Assembly: GCF_019884785.1 (NCBI RefSeq)
Contig: NZ_CP082326.1
Coordinates: forward strand, 3,093,355 to 3,157,354
Origin: Crassaminicella profunda
GTDB taxonomy: Bacteria; Bacillota; Clostridia; Peptostreptococcales; Thermotaleaceae
DNA length: 64,000 bases
Direction: 5' to 3'
Below are positions 18,317 through 27,019 of this stretch, piece after piece (the stretch's first letter is position 1; each line of letters opens with the position of its first letter). The notes under the pieces are model-generated. The model saw only the letters and a program-made list of their open reading frames with translations. It made no database searches and had not been told where the DNA came from. The position numbers and the translations under genes are program-made.

Positions 18317-19846
18317 TTATTCTAATTCTCCAATAACTTCCTCTACTGCTTTTAAAATACTCTCATCATCAATCAATGCTGCAGATTTGTTGATATCCAA
18401 ATACATAACACGATCTTCGTGTAGCGTCTTAATCACCTGACGAATCTTATCATATACAACTTTTGTTCCTTTTCCTAATTTTTTATTAGCTGTTTCAAAA
18501 TCTATTGCTTGTGCTGCAGCAAGTAATTCGATAGCAATAACACGGCTTGCATTATAGTATATATCTCTAGCTTTTCTTGCTGCAATAGTTCCCATACTTA
18601 CATGATCCTCTTGATTTGCTGAAGATGGAATAGAATCTACACTAGCAGGATGAGCTAGCACTTTATTTTCAGATACAAGGGCTGCTGCTGCATATTGGGC
18701 AATCATAAATCCTGAATGAAGTCCTCCATGTTCAGTTAAAAATGCTGGTAAACCACTAAGCTGTGGATTTACAAGTCTTTCAATCCTTCTTTCACTAACA
18801 TTTGCAAGCTCAGCTATTGCTATTCCTAAAAAGTCAAAAGCCAATGCCATTGGCTGACCATGGAAGTTTCCTCCCGAAATTGCTTTTTCTTCATCAGCAA
18901 AGATCAATGGATTATCAGTTGCCGCATTGATTTCAATAGCAACCTTATCTAGTACATATTTTACAGCATCCTTACTTGCTCCATGAATCTGTGGTAAACA
19001 TCTTAAAGTATATGCATCCTGTACTCTTATTTCACCTTGTCTAGTTGTTCTTTCACTACCTTCAAGGATTCTTAAAAAATTCTTTCCAGCAGTAATTTGC
19101 CCTGGATGAGGTCTTACCTCTTGTACCCTTGCAGTATAAGGATCTGTAATCCCATTTAAAGCCTCCATTGTCAAAGAAGCTGAAATATCTGCTAACTTGC
19201 AAAGTTTCTTTGCATCATAACTAGTCAATGCCCCTACAGCTGTTAGTACTTGTGTACCATTAATAAGAGCTAACCCTTCTTTAGAAGTCAATACTACCGG
19301 TTCGATTCCTGCTTTTTCCATAGCCTCTTTTCCTGACATTAATGTTCCCTTATAGTAAGCTTCTCCTTCTCCAATAAGGACAAGTACCATATGGGCAAGG
19401 GGTGCTAAATCTCCACTAGCTCCTAATGATCCCTTCTCTGGAATAGCTGGATGAACCTCTTTATTGATCATCTCAATTAATGTATTTAATGTTTTTGGCT
19501 GAATTCCTGAAAATCCTTTTGCTAAAGCATTAGCCCGAAGTAACATGACAGCTCTAACAATATCCTCTGGAAAATGTTTTCCAACACCACAAGCATGACT
19601 AACTATTAAATTTCTTTGAAGATCTTTTGCTTCGTCCTTTGATATAACCACATCACTAAATTTTCCAAAACCTGTAGTAATACCATATACCACACTTTCT
19701 TCTTCTACCAACTTATCTACAAAAGCTCTTGATTTTTTCACTTTTTCAAGTGCTTCATCCGTTAATACTACAGAAAAATTTTTTCTTGCAACATTCACTA
19801 CATCTTGCAAAGTCAAATCATTCCCATTAATTAATACGCTATTCAT
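18317..19846 (-). CDS. hutH: Histidine ammonia-lyase
   Basis: First step of histidine degradation: non-oxidative removal of ammonia to give urocanate. The protein has 509 residues, as usual. The Ala-Ser-Gly triplet that cyclises into the MIO prosthetic group is at 143-145 within KGSLGASGDLAPLAHM. Other conserved parts are VYGITTGFGKFSDV near residue 53, the HGQPMALAFDFL region and SSANQEDHVSMGT near residue 406. GGGGG precedes the ATG at 19846. A strong promoter lies 84 bases upstream. HutH is separated from hutU and hutI by about 6 kb containing unrelated genes. Confidence 0.97.
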   Translation of the reverse strand: MNSVLINGNDLTLQDVVNVARKNFSVVLTDEALEKVKKSRAFVDKLVEEESVVYGITTGFGKFSDVVISKDEAKDLQRNLIVSHACGVGKHFPEDIVRAVMLLRANALAKGFSGIQPKTLNTLIEMINKEVHPAIPEKGSLGASGDLAPLAHMVLVLIGEGEAYYKGTLMSGKEAMEKAGIEPVVLTSKEGLALINGTQVLTAVGALTSYDAKKLCKLADISASLTMEALNGITDPYTARVQEVRPHPGQITAGKNFLRILEGSERTTRQGEIRVQDAYTLRCLPQIHGASKDAVKYVLDKVAIEINAATDNPLIFADEEKAISGGNFHGQPMALAFDFLGIAIAELANVSERRIERLVNPQLSGLPAFLTEHGGLHSGFMIAQYAAAALVSENKVLAHPASVDSIPSSANQEDHVSMGTIAARKARDIYYNASRVIAIELLAAAQAIDFETANKKLGKGTKVVYDKIRQVIKTLHEDRVMYLDINKSAALIDDESILKAVEEVIGELE

Positions 19847-19929
19847 AATCTTTTCCCCCTTAGATTAAATATTTATTCGAATGAATTTTTTATTAAGTTT
19901 CTGTTTTGAAAATATTCTGATTTTATTTA

Positions 19930-19958
19930 ATTGTATATTTTTACACGCATTTTGTCAA
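19930..19958 (-). promoter_or_regulatory. hutH promoter
   Basis: On the minus strand, TTGACA, a 17-base spacer and TACAAT lie about 84 bases upstream of the hutH ATG. This is the best promoter match in the 450-base gap 19847-20297. The palindrome ATTCGAAT near 19873, inside the leader, is a possible but unproven operator. Confidence 0.7.
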
Positions 19959-20216
19959 TATTTCCCTTGATATTTTAAACAACTTCCAGTGTTATCACTT
20001 TATCTCTATAAATCAAGAATACCTAGAAATACTTTATATATGTATCGTTTTATTGTATTAAACTAATGAATTATTTCAATTTAATATAAAATGTTTATTA
20101 TGTATGCATGTGAATATTTATTCATTTCTTTTTATTTTTATTCGTTATAGATTATAACTTTCTTTTTTGAATTTGCACTTCTAAAAAAATGTATCTCCTT
20201 TAGCAAGGGTGATCCA

Positions 20217-20271
20217 GCATAAAATGCACCTCTAAATATTAGATTGTTTTCTAATATTTGAGGTGCACTTT
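20217..20271 (-). terminator. Terminator of the CuAO_N-domain protein gene
   Basis: Inverted repeat of about 20 bases with one mismatch (AAGTGCACCTCAAATATTAG and its partner) around a 9-base loop, followed on the minus strand by a short T-run (TTTTATG). It is 27 bases downstream of the gene's stop. Confidence 0.7.
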
Positions 20272-20297
20272 ATGATTGCCTCTTAGATTTTTTATGT

Positions 20298-21455
20298 TTA
20301 ATTTGCTCCTTCAACACTTTCTTCTGTATCAACAGATGTTTCCGTTTCACCTTGTCCATCTGAGGTTTCTTCACCTTCTTGAGAAGTTTCATTTTCTTCT
20401 GTTGCTACTATATCTGTTTCTTCTTCAGTATTTTCATCTACTACTACTTCTTCAGACCCTTCACTTTGATTCTCTTCCTCTACTACTTCGTTCTCTTGTG
20501 CAGTTTCATTTTCTTCTGTTACTACAATATCTGTTGTTTCTTCATTATTTTCGTCTACTATTACTTGTTCAGATTCTTCACTTTGATTCTCTTCATCCAC
20601 CACTTCTTCATTCTCTTGTGAAGCTTCATCATCTTCTGTTATTTCTTCATCAATTTCTATAGTTTCAGTATCTTGGTCATAATCAACTTTCAATCCTAAC
20701 TGCTCCGAAATAAATCTTAAAGGTACGATGGTTCTATTATTCATGATTTGAGCTGGAACATCAATGGCTGTTTCTTCTCCATTAATAAAAACTTTTCCAT
20801 CTTCTAATTGGAAAACAATTTCTGTATCCCCCTTACTCACTGTTACTTTTCTTTCTTCCCCATTCCATGTAACATTTGCACCTAATCCTTCTGTAATAGC
20901 TCTTACTGGAATTAATGTTCTACCTTCTTTGATCACAGGCGGTGTATCAAACTTAAACTGACCTTTCTTCTTTAAAATATTTTCTATTGGAATAACCTTT
21001 ACATCATGGTTTTGTGCCATAATTTCTTTTGCTCTTTGTCTTAATTGATTTAATTCTTCTTCTGAATAACTCTTCTTAATTAATTGCTTTATTTCATTCC
21101 TTATTTTTTTCATTTCTTCTTTCATTACTTTTATATCTTTACGTGATTTCTTAATTTCATTTAATAAATTCTGGAATTTTTTAAGTTTTTTTGCTTGCTC
21201 TGATCTTTTTTCTACATCCTCTTTATTAAGATTCTTTTTTATTCCCTCTATTTTTCCTTTAGTATTTTCTTCTCTTTCTTTTTGGCTTTTGATTTTTTCT
21301 TTAACATGATCTTTGATACTCGTATTTTTTACCGTTTCAGATTTGCTTCCCCTTTTACTAGATTTTTCAGCCTTGGCAACAATCCCAAAGGGACTTGTAA
21401 AAATAAATGCTGCTATGATGGTCATTGAAACAACTTTCTTAAATTGATTATTCAT
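20298..21455 (-). CDS. Secreted protein with copper-amine-oxidase N-terminal (stalk) domain and acidic repeat tail
   Basis: A 385-residue exported protein. It has a signal peptide (about residues 1-30), a Lys/Glu-rich coiled-coil segment to about residue 150 and a CuAO_N stalk domain (PPVIKEGRTLIPVRAITEGL, then NNRTIVPLRFISEQLG). A very acidic tail carries three imperfect repeats built on EENETAQE/EENQSEGSEE and DIVxTEE. Despite its name, the CuAO_N domain is a common wall or surface module in Firmicutes and has no oxidase activity. AAAGGAGG precedes the ATG at 21455; an in-frame ATG at 21515 has no site. It follows rsgI by 87 bases and may share its transcript, suggesting an envelope-stress or surface role. 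Confidence 0.8.
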   Translation of the reverse strand: MNNQFKKVVSMTIIAAFIFTSPFGIVAKAEKSSKRGSKSETVKNTSIKDHVKEKIKSQKEREENTKGKIEGIKKNLNKEDVEKRSEQAKKLKKFQNLLNEIKKSRKDIKVMKEEMKKIRNEIKQLIKKSYSEEELNQLRQRAKEIMAQNHDVKVIPIENILKKKGQFKFDTPPVIKEGRTLIPVRAITEGLGANVTWNGEERKVTVSKGDTEIVFQLEDGKVFINGEETAIDVPAQIMNNRTIVPLRFISEQLGLKVDYDQDTETIEIDEEITEDDEASQENEEVVDEENQSEESEQVIVDENNEETTDIVVTEENETAQENEVVEEENQSEGSEEVVVDENTEEETDIVATEENETSQEGEETSDGQGETETSVDTEESVEGAN

Positions 21456-21542
21456 ATAATGTCCTCCTTTGTTTTTATGAACTGGTCTTCTGTTATAAAA
21501 TACGTATGTTTTCATTTTTTTGGGTACCTTCTCTGAAATTTT

Positions 21543-22856
21543 TTACTTCTTCTTATTCTTTTTGTGGTTCTTATTTTTAAGTGCTTTCTCATCCTTTTCC
21601 TTATTTTTTTCTTGTTTCTTATTCTCTTTAGACCTTTCTATTGATTCCTTCTTATTCTCTTCATCCTGTGCTTTTCTTGTTGCTATTTTCTCCTTTTCTT
21701 CCTTTGCATCTTTTATTTTTTCTATTTTCTCTTTCTTAAGCTCTTTTCTATTCTCTAGTTTTTCTTTTTTATTTTCCTGATTCAATTTTATTTTTTGTTT
21801 CTTCTCTTCTTTCTTATTTTCTATATGCTCTATGCTACCTTCTTTTTTTATTTTCGTTACTTCTTTCTTTATTGGTTTATGTTCCCTAATCTCTTCATTT
21901 TTATTTTCTCGGTCTTGTTGTATGTCTTCCTTCTTTTCTTCTTTTTTAGCTTTCTGCTGTTTTTTTATTTTATCTAAGCTTATATTTTTTGTCTTATTAT
22001 TCTTTGGTTTAGGTGTAGCTTTATGATTTTTCTCTAGATTATTATTATTCTCTTTTGATATTCCCTTCTCAACCTTCTCTTCTACTTTATTCTTTACCTT
22101 CTTGTCTTTCAATTCTCCAATTTCTTTGTCCACCATTTCTTGTACCTTCATACTTTTAATCTGATCCAATGTAATATTTTGTTCTTTTTCCTTTGATTGT
22201 TTATAAACCTCATATTTTCCTATAGACATCTTTTGCTTTTTTGCTTCCATTAAATCTTTTCCGTTTCCTTGTACATAAATAAGATTTATATCTTCTAGGT
22301 TTTGATCTTCTTGAATTTTTTCTTCAATCTCCTTTTTAAGCTCCACTGTTTTTTCTTTAAAATCATCATTTATCGCTACTGTAGATATTAACACTGCATT
22401 TTTATCTTTGGTAATATATTGTTTTTTCTTTGCATGATCAATGACAATTCGTACAGCTTCTTCAATAGGCATATCTTTAAACTCTCTATCAATTAATTCT
22501 TTACCATCCGTATTAAGGGCTTCTACATGTAGTACTTTCTTTTCTTTATTGATCTTAAATTCAATACTAGGGTTAATATCTACACTAACGACTGCAGCAG
22601 CATAGCTGATAGTTTCCAATATATTGAGTTTTTCTATCCCTGTCATTGATAAAACCATTATCATAAAAACAGCAGCAATTAAACCTATTTTTTTAACAGT
22701 AAACCTTTTGTCCTTATAAATATCTTCCTTTACAAAAACAATTTCTTTTCCAACCACTAAACCATCTTTTTTTATAATTTTAAGGTACTTTGCATGATTT
22801 GTTAAAACAATTGCAAAACCTTCTTCTATCTTTAACACACAACCTCTATAAACCAC
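21543..22856 (-). CDS. rsgI: Anti-sigma factor RsgI-like membrane protein with Lys/Glu-rich C-terminal extension
   Basis: Partner of SigI: its N-terminal cytoplasmic domain (YRGCVLKIEEGFAIVLT) would bind the sigma factor. A single membrane helix follows near residues 56-75 (IGLIAAVFMIMVLSMTGI). Next is the extracellular RsgI core (AAVVSVDINPSIEFKIN), then about 250 residues of Lys/Glu-rich coiled coil instead of the sugar-binding modules known in cellulolytic Clostridia. The start is taken as GTG at 22856, 8 bases after AAAGGAGG, overlapping the sigI stop by 11 bases; a GTG at 22865 is too close to the site. The extension may be a tether or sensor in the wall. Assignment rests on the N-terminal domain and the sigI partner. 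Confidence 0.85.
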   Translation of the reverse strand: MVYRGCVLKIEEGFAIVLTNHAKYLKIIKKDGLVVGKEIVFVKEDIYKDKRFTVKKIGLIAAVFMIMVLSMTGIEKLNILETISYAAAVVSVDINPSIEFKINKEKKVLHVEALNTDGKELIDREFKDMPIEEAVRIVIDHAKKKQYITKDKNAVLISTVAINDDFKEKTVELKKEIEEKIQEDQNLEDINLIYVQGNGKDLMEAKKQKMSIGKYEVYKQSKEKEQNITLDQIKSMKVQEMVDKEIGELKDKKVKNKVEEKVEKGISKENNNNLEKNHKATPKPKNNKTKNISLDKIKKQQKAKKEEKKEDIQQDRENKNEEIREHKPIKKEVTKIKKEGSIEHIENKKEEKKQKIKLNQENKKEKLENRKELKKEKIEKIKDAKEEKEKIATRKAQDEENKKESIERSKENKKQEKNKEKDEKALKNKNHKKNKKK

Positions 22857-23580
22857 CCGCAACACCTCCTTTGGAACTTCCTATATAATTCCTTAACTTT
22901 TCAAAATCACCCTCTAATATGATTACCGTGGCAATAATAAATTTTCTGCTCCTTTTTAGTATTTTTGCACTAACTCCTAACCCATCAATAAGTTTTTTAC
23001 TCGGTAGCATTTTCTTCCTAAACAGTTCTTCTTTCAAGGCTTTATGATCCACAATGTATTGTGCAATACGTATGCCATTGATTCGTGTGTCCATGTGCTT
23101 AGGCGCTTCTTGAACCAATTCAGAAAAGGTAATCTGAAAAATCTTTAACTTCTCCTCAAATTCTTTTATTTCTTCTTTCAATGTGATTTTTTCCGTAAAA
23201 TCCTCCACCGAAAAATGTTTTTGCAGTTTTTCATTGTCATCTTCTTCAAATTGGCTTATGAGAATCGTTTTTTTATGTTTACTACTTTTTCTAAGCTCAT
23301 CTATTATTCTATTTTTTATAACAAGCTCTGCAAATCCTATGAAATTTCCTCTTTTGGGTTCATATCTATCAATAGCTTCATTAAAAGCTTCTATTCCTAT
23401 ACTTAATTCCTCGCTATTTTCAGCTTCAATATATCTATTCAATTTATCTGATACGGTCTTTATGATAAAAGGTATGTATTCTTTAATAATTTTTTCTCTT
23501 TCTTCTGTATCTCCTTGTTTAACTTTTTCAAGTCTTTTGGTTAAAGAGTCTCTTGTAAAAAAATTCAATAGGCGCGCCAA
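22846..23580 (-). CDS. sigI: RNA polymerase sigma factor SigI
   Basis: A 244-residue sigma-70-family factor of the SigI group, which in Bacillus responds to heat and envelope stress and in some Clostridia to polysaccharides. Region 2 is recognisable (REKIIKEYIPFIIKTVSDKL, then EELSIGIEAFNEAIDRYEP and NFIGFAELVIKNRIIDELRK). The C-terminal region has an unusual DNA-binding part ending in SAKILKRSRKFIIATVIILE, as in SigI rather than standard sigma-70. The start is a TTG at 23580 with GGAGG about 10 bases upstream, the only start with a site. That site lies in the loop of a hairpin. Expression is probably limited by the weak start codon and RNA structure. Confidence 0.92.
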   Translation of the reverse strand: MARLLNFFTRDSLTKRLEKVKQGDTEEREKIIKEYIPFIIKTVSDKLNRYIEAENSEELSIGIEAFNEAIDRYEPKRGNFIGFAELVIKNRIIDELRKSSKHKKTILISQFEEDDNEKLQKHFSVEDFTEKITLKEEIKEFEEKLKIFQITFSELVQEAPKHMDTRINGIRIAQYIVDHKALKEELFRKKMLPSKKLIDGLGVSAKILKRSRKFIIATVIILEGDFEKLRNYIGSSKGGVAGGL

Positions 23581-23583
23581 AAT

Positions 23584-23601
23584 TATACACCTCCGTGTAT
23601 A
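23584..23601 (-). promoter_or_regulatory. Stem-loop presenting the sigI ribosome binding site
   Basis: TATACAC and GTGTATA pair perfectly around a GGAG loop, and the loop plus the next G is the Shine-Dalgarno sequence of sigI. The TTG start begins only 3 bases after the stem. Formation would limit ribosome access and could be temperature sensitive. Confidence 0.5.
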
Positions 23602-23704
23602 TAGGTATACGTAAATAAATAAAAATTTAGGTACACCAAAAATATTATTTCTTTAAGTATATATTTAAAAATCTATTATGCAAAGAAGAGGGATAAAATT
23701 GGAA

Positions 23705-23728
23705 AAAGAGACGAATCTTCGCCTCTTT
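23705..23728 (-). terminator. Terminator of the DUF554 gene
   Basis: AAAGAGGCGAA / TTCGTCTCTTT hairpin with one wobble pair and a 2-base apex, followed on the minus strand by TTTTTCC. It lies directly after the stop at 23729. Confidence 0.75.
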
Positions 23729-24424
23729 CTATACAAATTTGAAATATATTAATTTTCCTATATAGTAGATGAGTGGTATAAACATGGCTGGTAGCATATT
23801 CCCTACTTTTATTCTCTTAAACTCTAACATATTAAAGCCTAATGCCATAATTAAAAGTCCCCCAACTGATGACATCTCCCCAATAACAGATTCTGTGAGA
23901 AAAACCTTCATAGAAGATGCTGCTAAGGTAATTATTCCTTGATAAATAAAAACAGCTATAGAAGAAAAAATAACACCCACCCCTAATGTAGAAGCAAATA
24001 CAACAGAAGTAATCCCATCAAGAACAGATTTTGCAAAAAGGGTTTGGTGATTATTAGATAATCCACTCTGTAATGATCCAACAATGGCCATAGAGCCCAC
24101 ACAAAACAAAAGACTAGCTGTGACAAATCCCTTAGCAATACCACCTTCTTGATCTCCCATCTTATTTCCTATATAAGCACCTAATCGATCTAAGTTATCT
24201 TCTATTCTTAAAAATTCTCCTAAAATACTTCCAATGACCATACTAAATATGACAAGAAGTACATTTTGCGTCTTAATAGCACCCATAACCCCTATTAGAA
24301 GAACACTTAAACCATTAGCTTTTATAATCGTCTCATTATATTTTTCCGGTATTCCTCCTCTAAAGAACAATCCTACCAAGCTTCCACCAATAATTGCTAA
24401 TGCATTAACTATAGTCCCTAGCAC
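23729..24424 (-). CDS. DUF554 family membrane protein
   Basis: Integral membrane protein of 231 residues with about six or seven hydrophobic segments, of the DUF554 (YdfK/YqgA) family. The family start is clear: VNALAIIGGSLVGLFFRGGIPEKY, later KGFVTASLLFCVGSMAIVGS with the small-residue membrane motif, and SSVGGLLIMALGFNMLE near the C-terminus. Function is unknown; a transport role has been guessed for the family. The start is GTG at 24424 with AAGGAGG nine bases upstream. It is a single gene between ogg and the sigI region. Confidence 0.88.
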   Translation of the reverse strand: MLGTIVNALAIIGGSLVGLFFRGGIPEKYNETIIKANGLSVLLIGVMGAIKTQNVLLVIFSMVIGSILGEFLRIEDNLDRLGAYIGNKMGDQEGGIAKGFVTASLLFCVGSMAIVGSLQSGLSNNHQTLFAKSVLDGITSVVFASTLGVGVIFSSIAVFIYQGIITLAASSMKVFLTESVIGEMSSVGGLLIMALGFNMLEFKRIKVGNMLPAMFIPLIYYIGKLIYFKFV

Positions 24425-24497
24425 TTTTATCGCCTCCTTAAAATTTTTGTCTAATTACGTAATATTCTTTGTTAGGGACAAAATTCCTTCATACAAA

Positions 24498-25379
24498 TTA
24501 TTTTCCAATTCCTAATTCTCTTGCATAATAGAAAAGATACTGCTGTGCAAAACCTGCCATATCTTCAAAATGTTCTTTTGCAAATATTTGTATTTTCTTT
24601 AGTGTGGTTCCTTCTGAAAAATAAAAATACTCCATAATTCTTCTTACCCATACATCTATCGGGAAAACATCAAATTTTCCCATAGAAAAAAGTAATATAC
24701 AATCTGCAACTTTAGGACCTACACCACTACATCTTAATAATTCCTTTTTTGATTTCTCCGTTGAGAGATTTTTCAAATTGTATATTTCAACCTTTTTTTG
24801 TCTTATCAGCTCTACTGTATCTACAATATATTTTGCTCGATATCCTGTATAACTTTCTTTGATTTCCTCAACTGATTTATTTTGCAAAGCTTCTAGTTTA
24901 GGAAAATCATAATATTTTTTTCCTTTATATTTTCCTAAAAAGCAACCATATCTTTTACATAAACTTTCAATAGATTTTTTAATCAGTGGGATACTGCGAT
25001 TTGAAGAAATGATAAAAGAAAGTAATATTTCCCATTCATCTTGATTGAGAATCCTTATTCCTGTACCATAGTGAGTGGCTTCTTTCATCACAGAATCTTT
25101 TTTTGCTAAGCTTTCCTTAATCTTTCCATAATCTCTTTTTAAATCAAAATAGTCTACCCATATATTCAAAAACTCTTCTTTATTGGTATTATGAAAGATG
25201 ATGTTATTTTCATCCTTTAAAACGTTGATGACTCTTCCTTTGGCTACTCCTGTAAAGCTACCATCCTCTTCTCTATTCCATCGAAAACACTGTCCACATT
25301 CAAAAATATGAGAAGGCTCAAAATCTTTTATTCCTTCTACCATAACTTTTCCATTTTCCTCAATTACCTTATATTCCAA
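24498..25379 (-). CDS. ogg: 8-oxoguanine DNA glycosylase/AP lyase (OGG1 type)
   Basis: Base-excision repair enzyme removing 8-oxoguanine opposite C and cutting the abasic site. The 293-residue protein has the OGG N-terminal domain (FECGQCFRWNREEDGSFTGV) and the helix-hairpin-helix/Gly-Pro-Asp domain. The catalytic Lys is K223 (GVGPKVADCILLFSMGK) and the Asp is D242 (FPIDVWVRRIM). Their 19-residue spacing equals that of Lys249/Asp268 in human OGG1. The start is TTG at 25379 with AGGAGG upstream. It is a clostridial-type bacterial OGG. The gene stands alone between DUF554 and the divergent MATE pump. Confidence 0.9.
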   Translation of the reverse strand: MEYKVIEENGKVMVEGIKDFEPSHIFECGQCFRWNREEDGSFTGVAKGRVINVLKDENNIIFHNTNKEEFLNIWVDYFDLKRDYGKIKESLAKKDSVMKEATHYGTGIRILNQDEWEILLSFIISSNRSIPLIKKSIESLCKRYGCFLGKYKGKKYYDFPKLEALQNKSVEEIKESYTGYRAKYIVDTVELIRQKKVEIYNLKNLSTEKSKKELLRCSGVGPKVADCILLFSMGKFDVFPIDVWVRRIMEYFYFSEGTTLKKIQIFAKEHFEDMAGFAQQYLFYYARELGIGK

Positions 25380-25469
25380 TTCACTTCCTCCTAAACCTTT
25401 TATCTTTTTTATCCCATATTTCTATTTTACCCAAATTTTTACCATTCACTTTTTTATTCATGAAATATT

Positions 25470-25510
25470 AATTTTCCCTTATTGACAAGGAAAATTTTGT
25501 CTTATACCAT
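25470..25510 (+). promoter_or_regulatory. Promoter of the MATE gene with overlapping inverted repeat
   Basis: TTGACA (25482-25487), a 17-base spacer and TACCAT (25505-25510) form a good promoter 36 bases before the start. An inverted repeat, AATTTTCC (25470-25477) and GGAAAATT (25489-25496), encloses the -35 box and is a candidate repressor site. Confidence 0.6.
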
Positions 25511-25545
25511 AGTAACTAGCCGATCTATACGAAGGAGGAATTTTC

Positions 25546-26913
25546 TTGGAGCAGTCTATAAAAAACAATCGTCTTGGCACAGAACCTATTGTCCCTTTAT
25601 TATTTAAATTAGCCATACCTTCCATATTATCTATGTTCATTCAAGCTCTTTATAATGTAGTAGATAGTATATTTGTAGCAAAGTTAAGTGAAGATGCTCT
25701 TGCAGCTCTATCCCTTGCATTCCCTATTCAAATGATCTTAATTGCTATCGGAGTAGGGACAGGAATAGGAACTAGTTCTTTAATCTCTAGACTCCTTGGA
25801 GCAGGAAATGAAAAAAGAGCTTCCATTGCAGCAGAGCACGTATTGGTCATTGCTGTATTTTATGGATTATTGGTAGGCCTTTTAGGAATATTCTTTTCAA
25901 AATACTTCATCAGTTGGTTTACAAGTGATCCTATCCTTATAGATTATGGATCTAGATACATAAAAATCATTTTAATGGGCTCCCTTTTTGTTTTTATATC
26001 TATACTTTGCAATAATATTTTAAGAGGAGAAGGAAATACATTCATTCCTATGATTACCATGTTGATCGGTTCTATTTTAAATATTATTTTAGACCCCCTT
26101 ATGATTTTTGGGTACGGCTTCTTCCCAAAGCTTGGTATAGAAGGAGCAGCAATTGCTACAGTTTTGTCAAGGGTTATTAGTGGTTCATTTATTTTATTCA
26201 TGTTATTTAAAGGCAATCATCAAATTCGGTTGAACTTAAAAGATTTCTCTTTTGACCCCTCTATCATAAAAGGAATCTATCAAGTAGGATTTCCTTCTAT
26301 GACAATGCAGTTTTTATCCTCTTTTATGATTGGAGGATTAAATGCTATTTTAGGAAGCTATGGAGGTACCGCCATTGCTGCATTAGGTATTTATTTTAAA
26401 CTACAAACCTTTGTATTTATGCCCGTTTTTGGATTAAACCAAGGATATATGCCTATTATGGGATATAATTATGGACACAATAATCCTGACCGAATGAAAA
26501 AAACAATGAAGGTATCTTTCATCATTGCATTTATTTTCACTACTCTAGGATTTTTTATGCTTCAATTATTTCCTAGGGAATTAATCAAAATGTTTCATGG
26601 CAGTCCAAAGCTTTTAGAAATCGGAACAGACACCCTTAAAACAATCAGTATTTCTTTTCCTATTGTAGGACCTGCAATCATTGGTTCTACTACATTTCAA
26701 GCTATAGGAAAGGGCCTACCTAGCTTAATATTATCCTTCTTAAGACAAATTATTTTACTTTTACCCTTATCCCTTCTTTTAGTAAAAATAGATGGGCTCA
26801 ATCTTATATGGTATGCATTTCCTATCTCTGAATGCATCGCTTTCATATTGATGGTATTTTGGCTTAAGAAAACTTTAAAGGACGTGTTTTCTACAATGAA
26901 AGAAAATATGTAA
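25546..26913 (+). CDS. MATE family multidrug efflux transporter
   Basis: Integral membrane protein of 455 residues with 12 predicted helices in two MatE repeats. It is expected to export cationic drugs or metabolites in exchange for Na+ or H+. Family features include KLAIPSILSMFIQALYNVVDS in helix 1, ISRLLGAGNEKRA after helix 2 and, in the second half, FGLNQGYMPIMGYNYG, which is highly characteristic of this bacterial MATE branch. The start is TTG at 25546 with GAAGGAGG upstream. No terminator is evident before the next transcription unit, which has its own promoter. Confidence 0.92.
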   Translation: MEQSIKNNRLGTEPIVPLLFKLAIPSILSMFIQALYNVVDSIFVAKLSEDALAALSLAFPIQMILIAIGVGTGIGTSSLISRLLGAGNEKRASIAAEHVLVIAVFYGLLVGLLGIFFSKYFISWFTSDPILIDYGSRYIKIILMGSLFVFISILCNNILRGEGNTFIPMITMLIGSILNIILDPLMIFGYGFFPKLGIEGAAIATVLSRVISGSFILFMLFKGNHQIRLNLKDFSFDPSIIKGIYQVGFPSMTMQFLSSFMIGGLNAILGSYGGTAIAALGIYFKLQTFVFMPVFGLNQGYMPIMGYNYGHNNPDRMKKTMKVSFIIAFIFTTLGFFMLQLFPRELIKMFHGSPKLLEIGTDTLKTISISFPIVGPAIIGSTTFQAIGKGLPSLILSFLRQIILLLPLSLLLVKIDGLNLIWYAFPISECIAFILMVFWLKKTLKDVFSTMKENM

Positions 26914-26977
26914 TTTATAAAGATATGAAAAATTAAATTCAAAACAAATCTAAGGAATTTATTTTTGATACTTTTTA

Positions 26978-27006
26978 TTGAAAAAAATTACAAATTGTTC
27001 TATAAT
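26978..27006 (+). promoter_or_regulatory. cobT: Promoter of the cobalamin riboswitch-cobT unit
   Basis: TTGAAA, 17 bases and a perfect TATAAT place transcription start at about 27013, just ahead of the riboswitch aptamer. Confidence 0.7.
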
Positions 27007-27019
27007 AAAATCAAATTGA

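Noticed and set aside
20276-20662. Leu/Phe-rich plus-strand reading frames opposite the CuAO_N protein gene
   Set aside because: They are the antisense of the Glu-rich repeats (GAA/TTC bias) and have no start signals.
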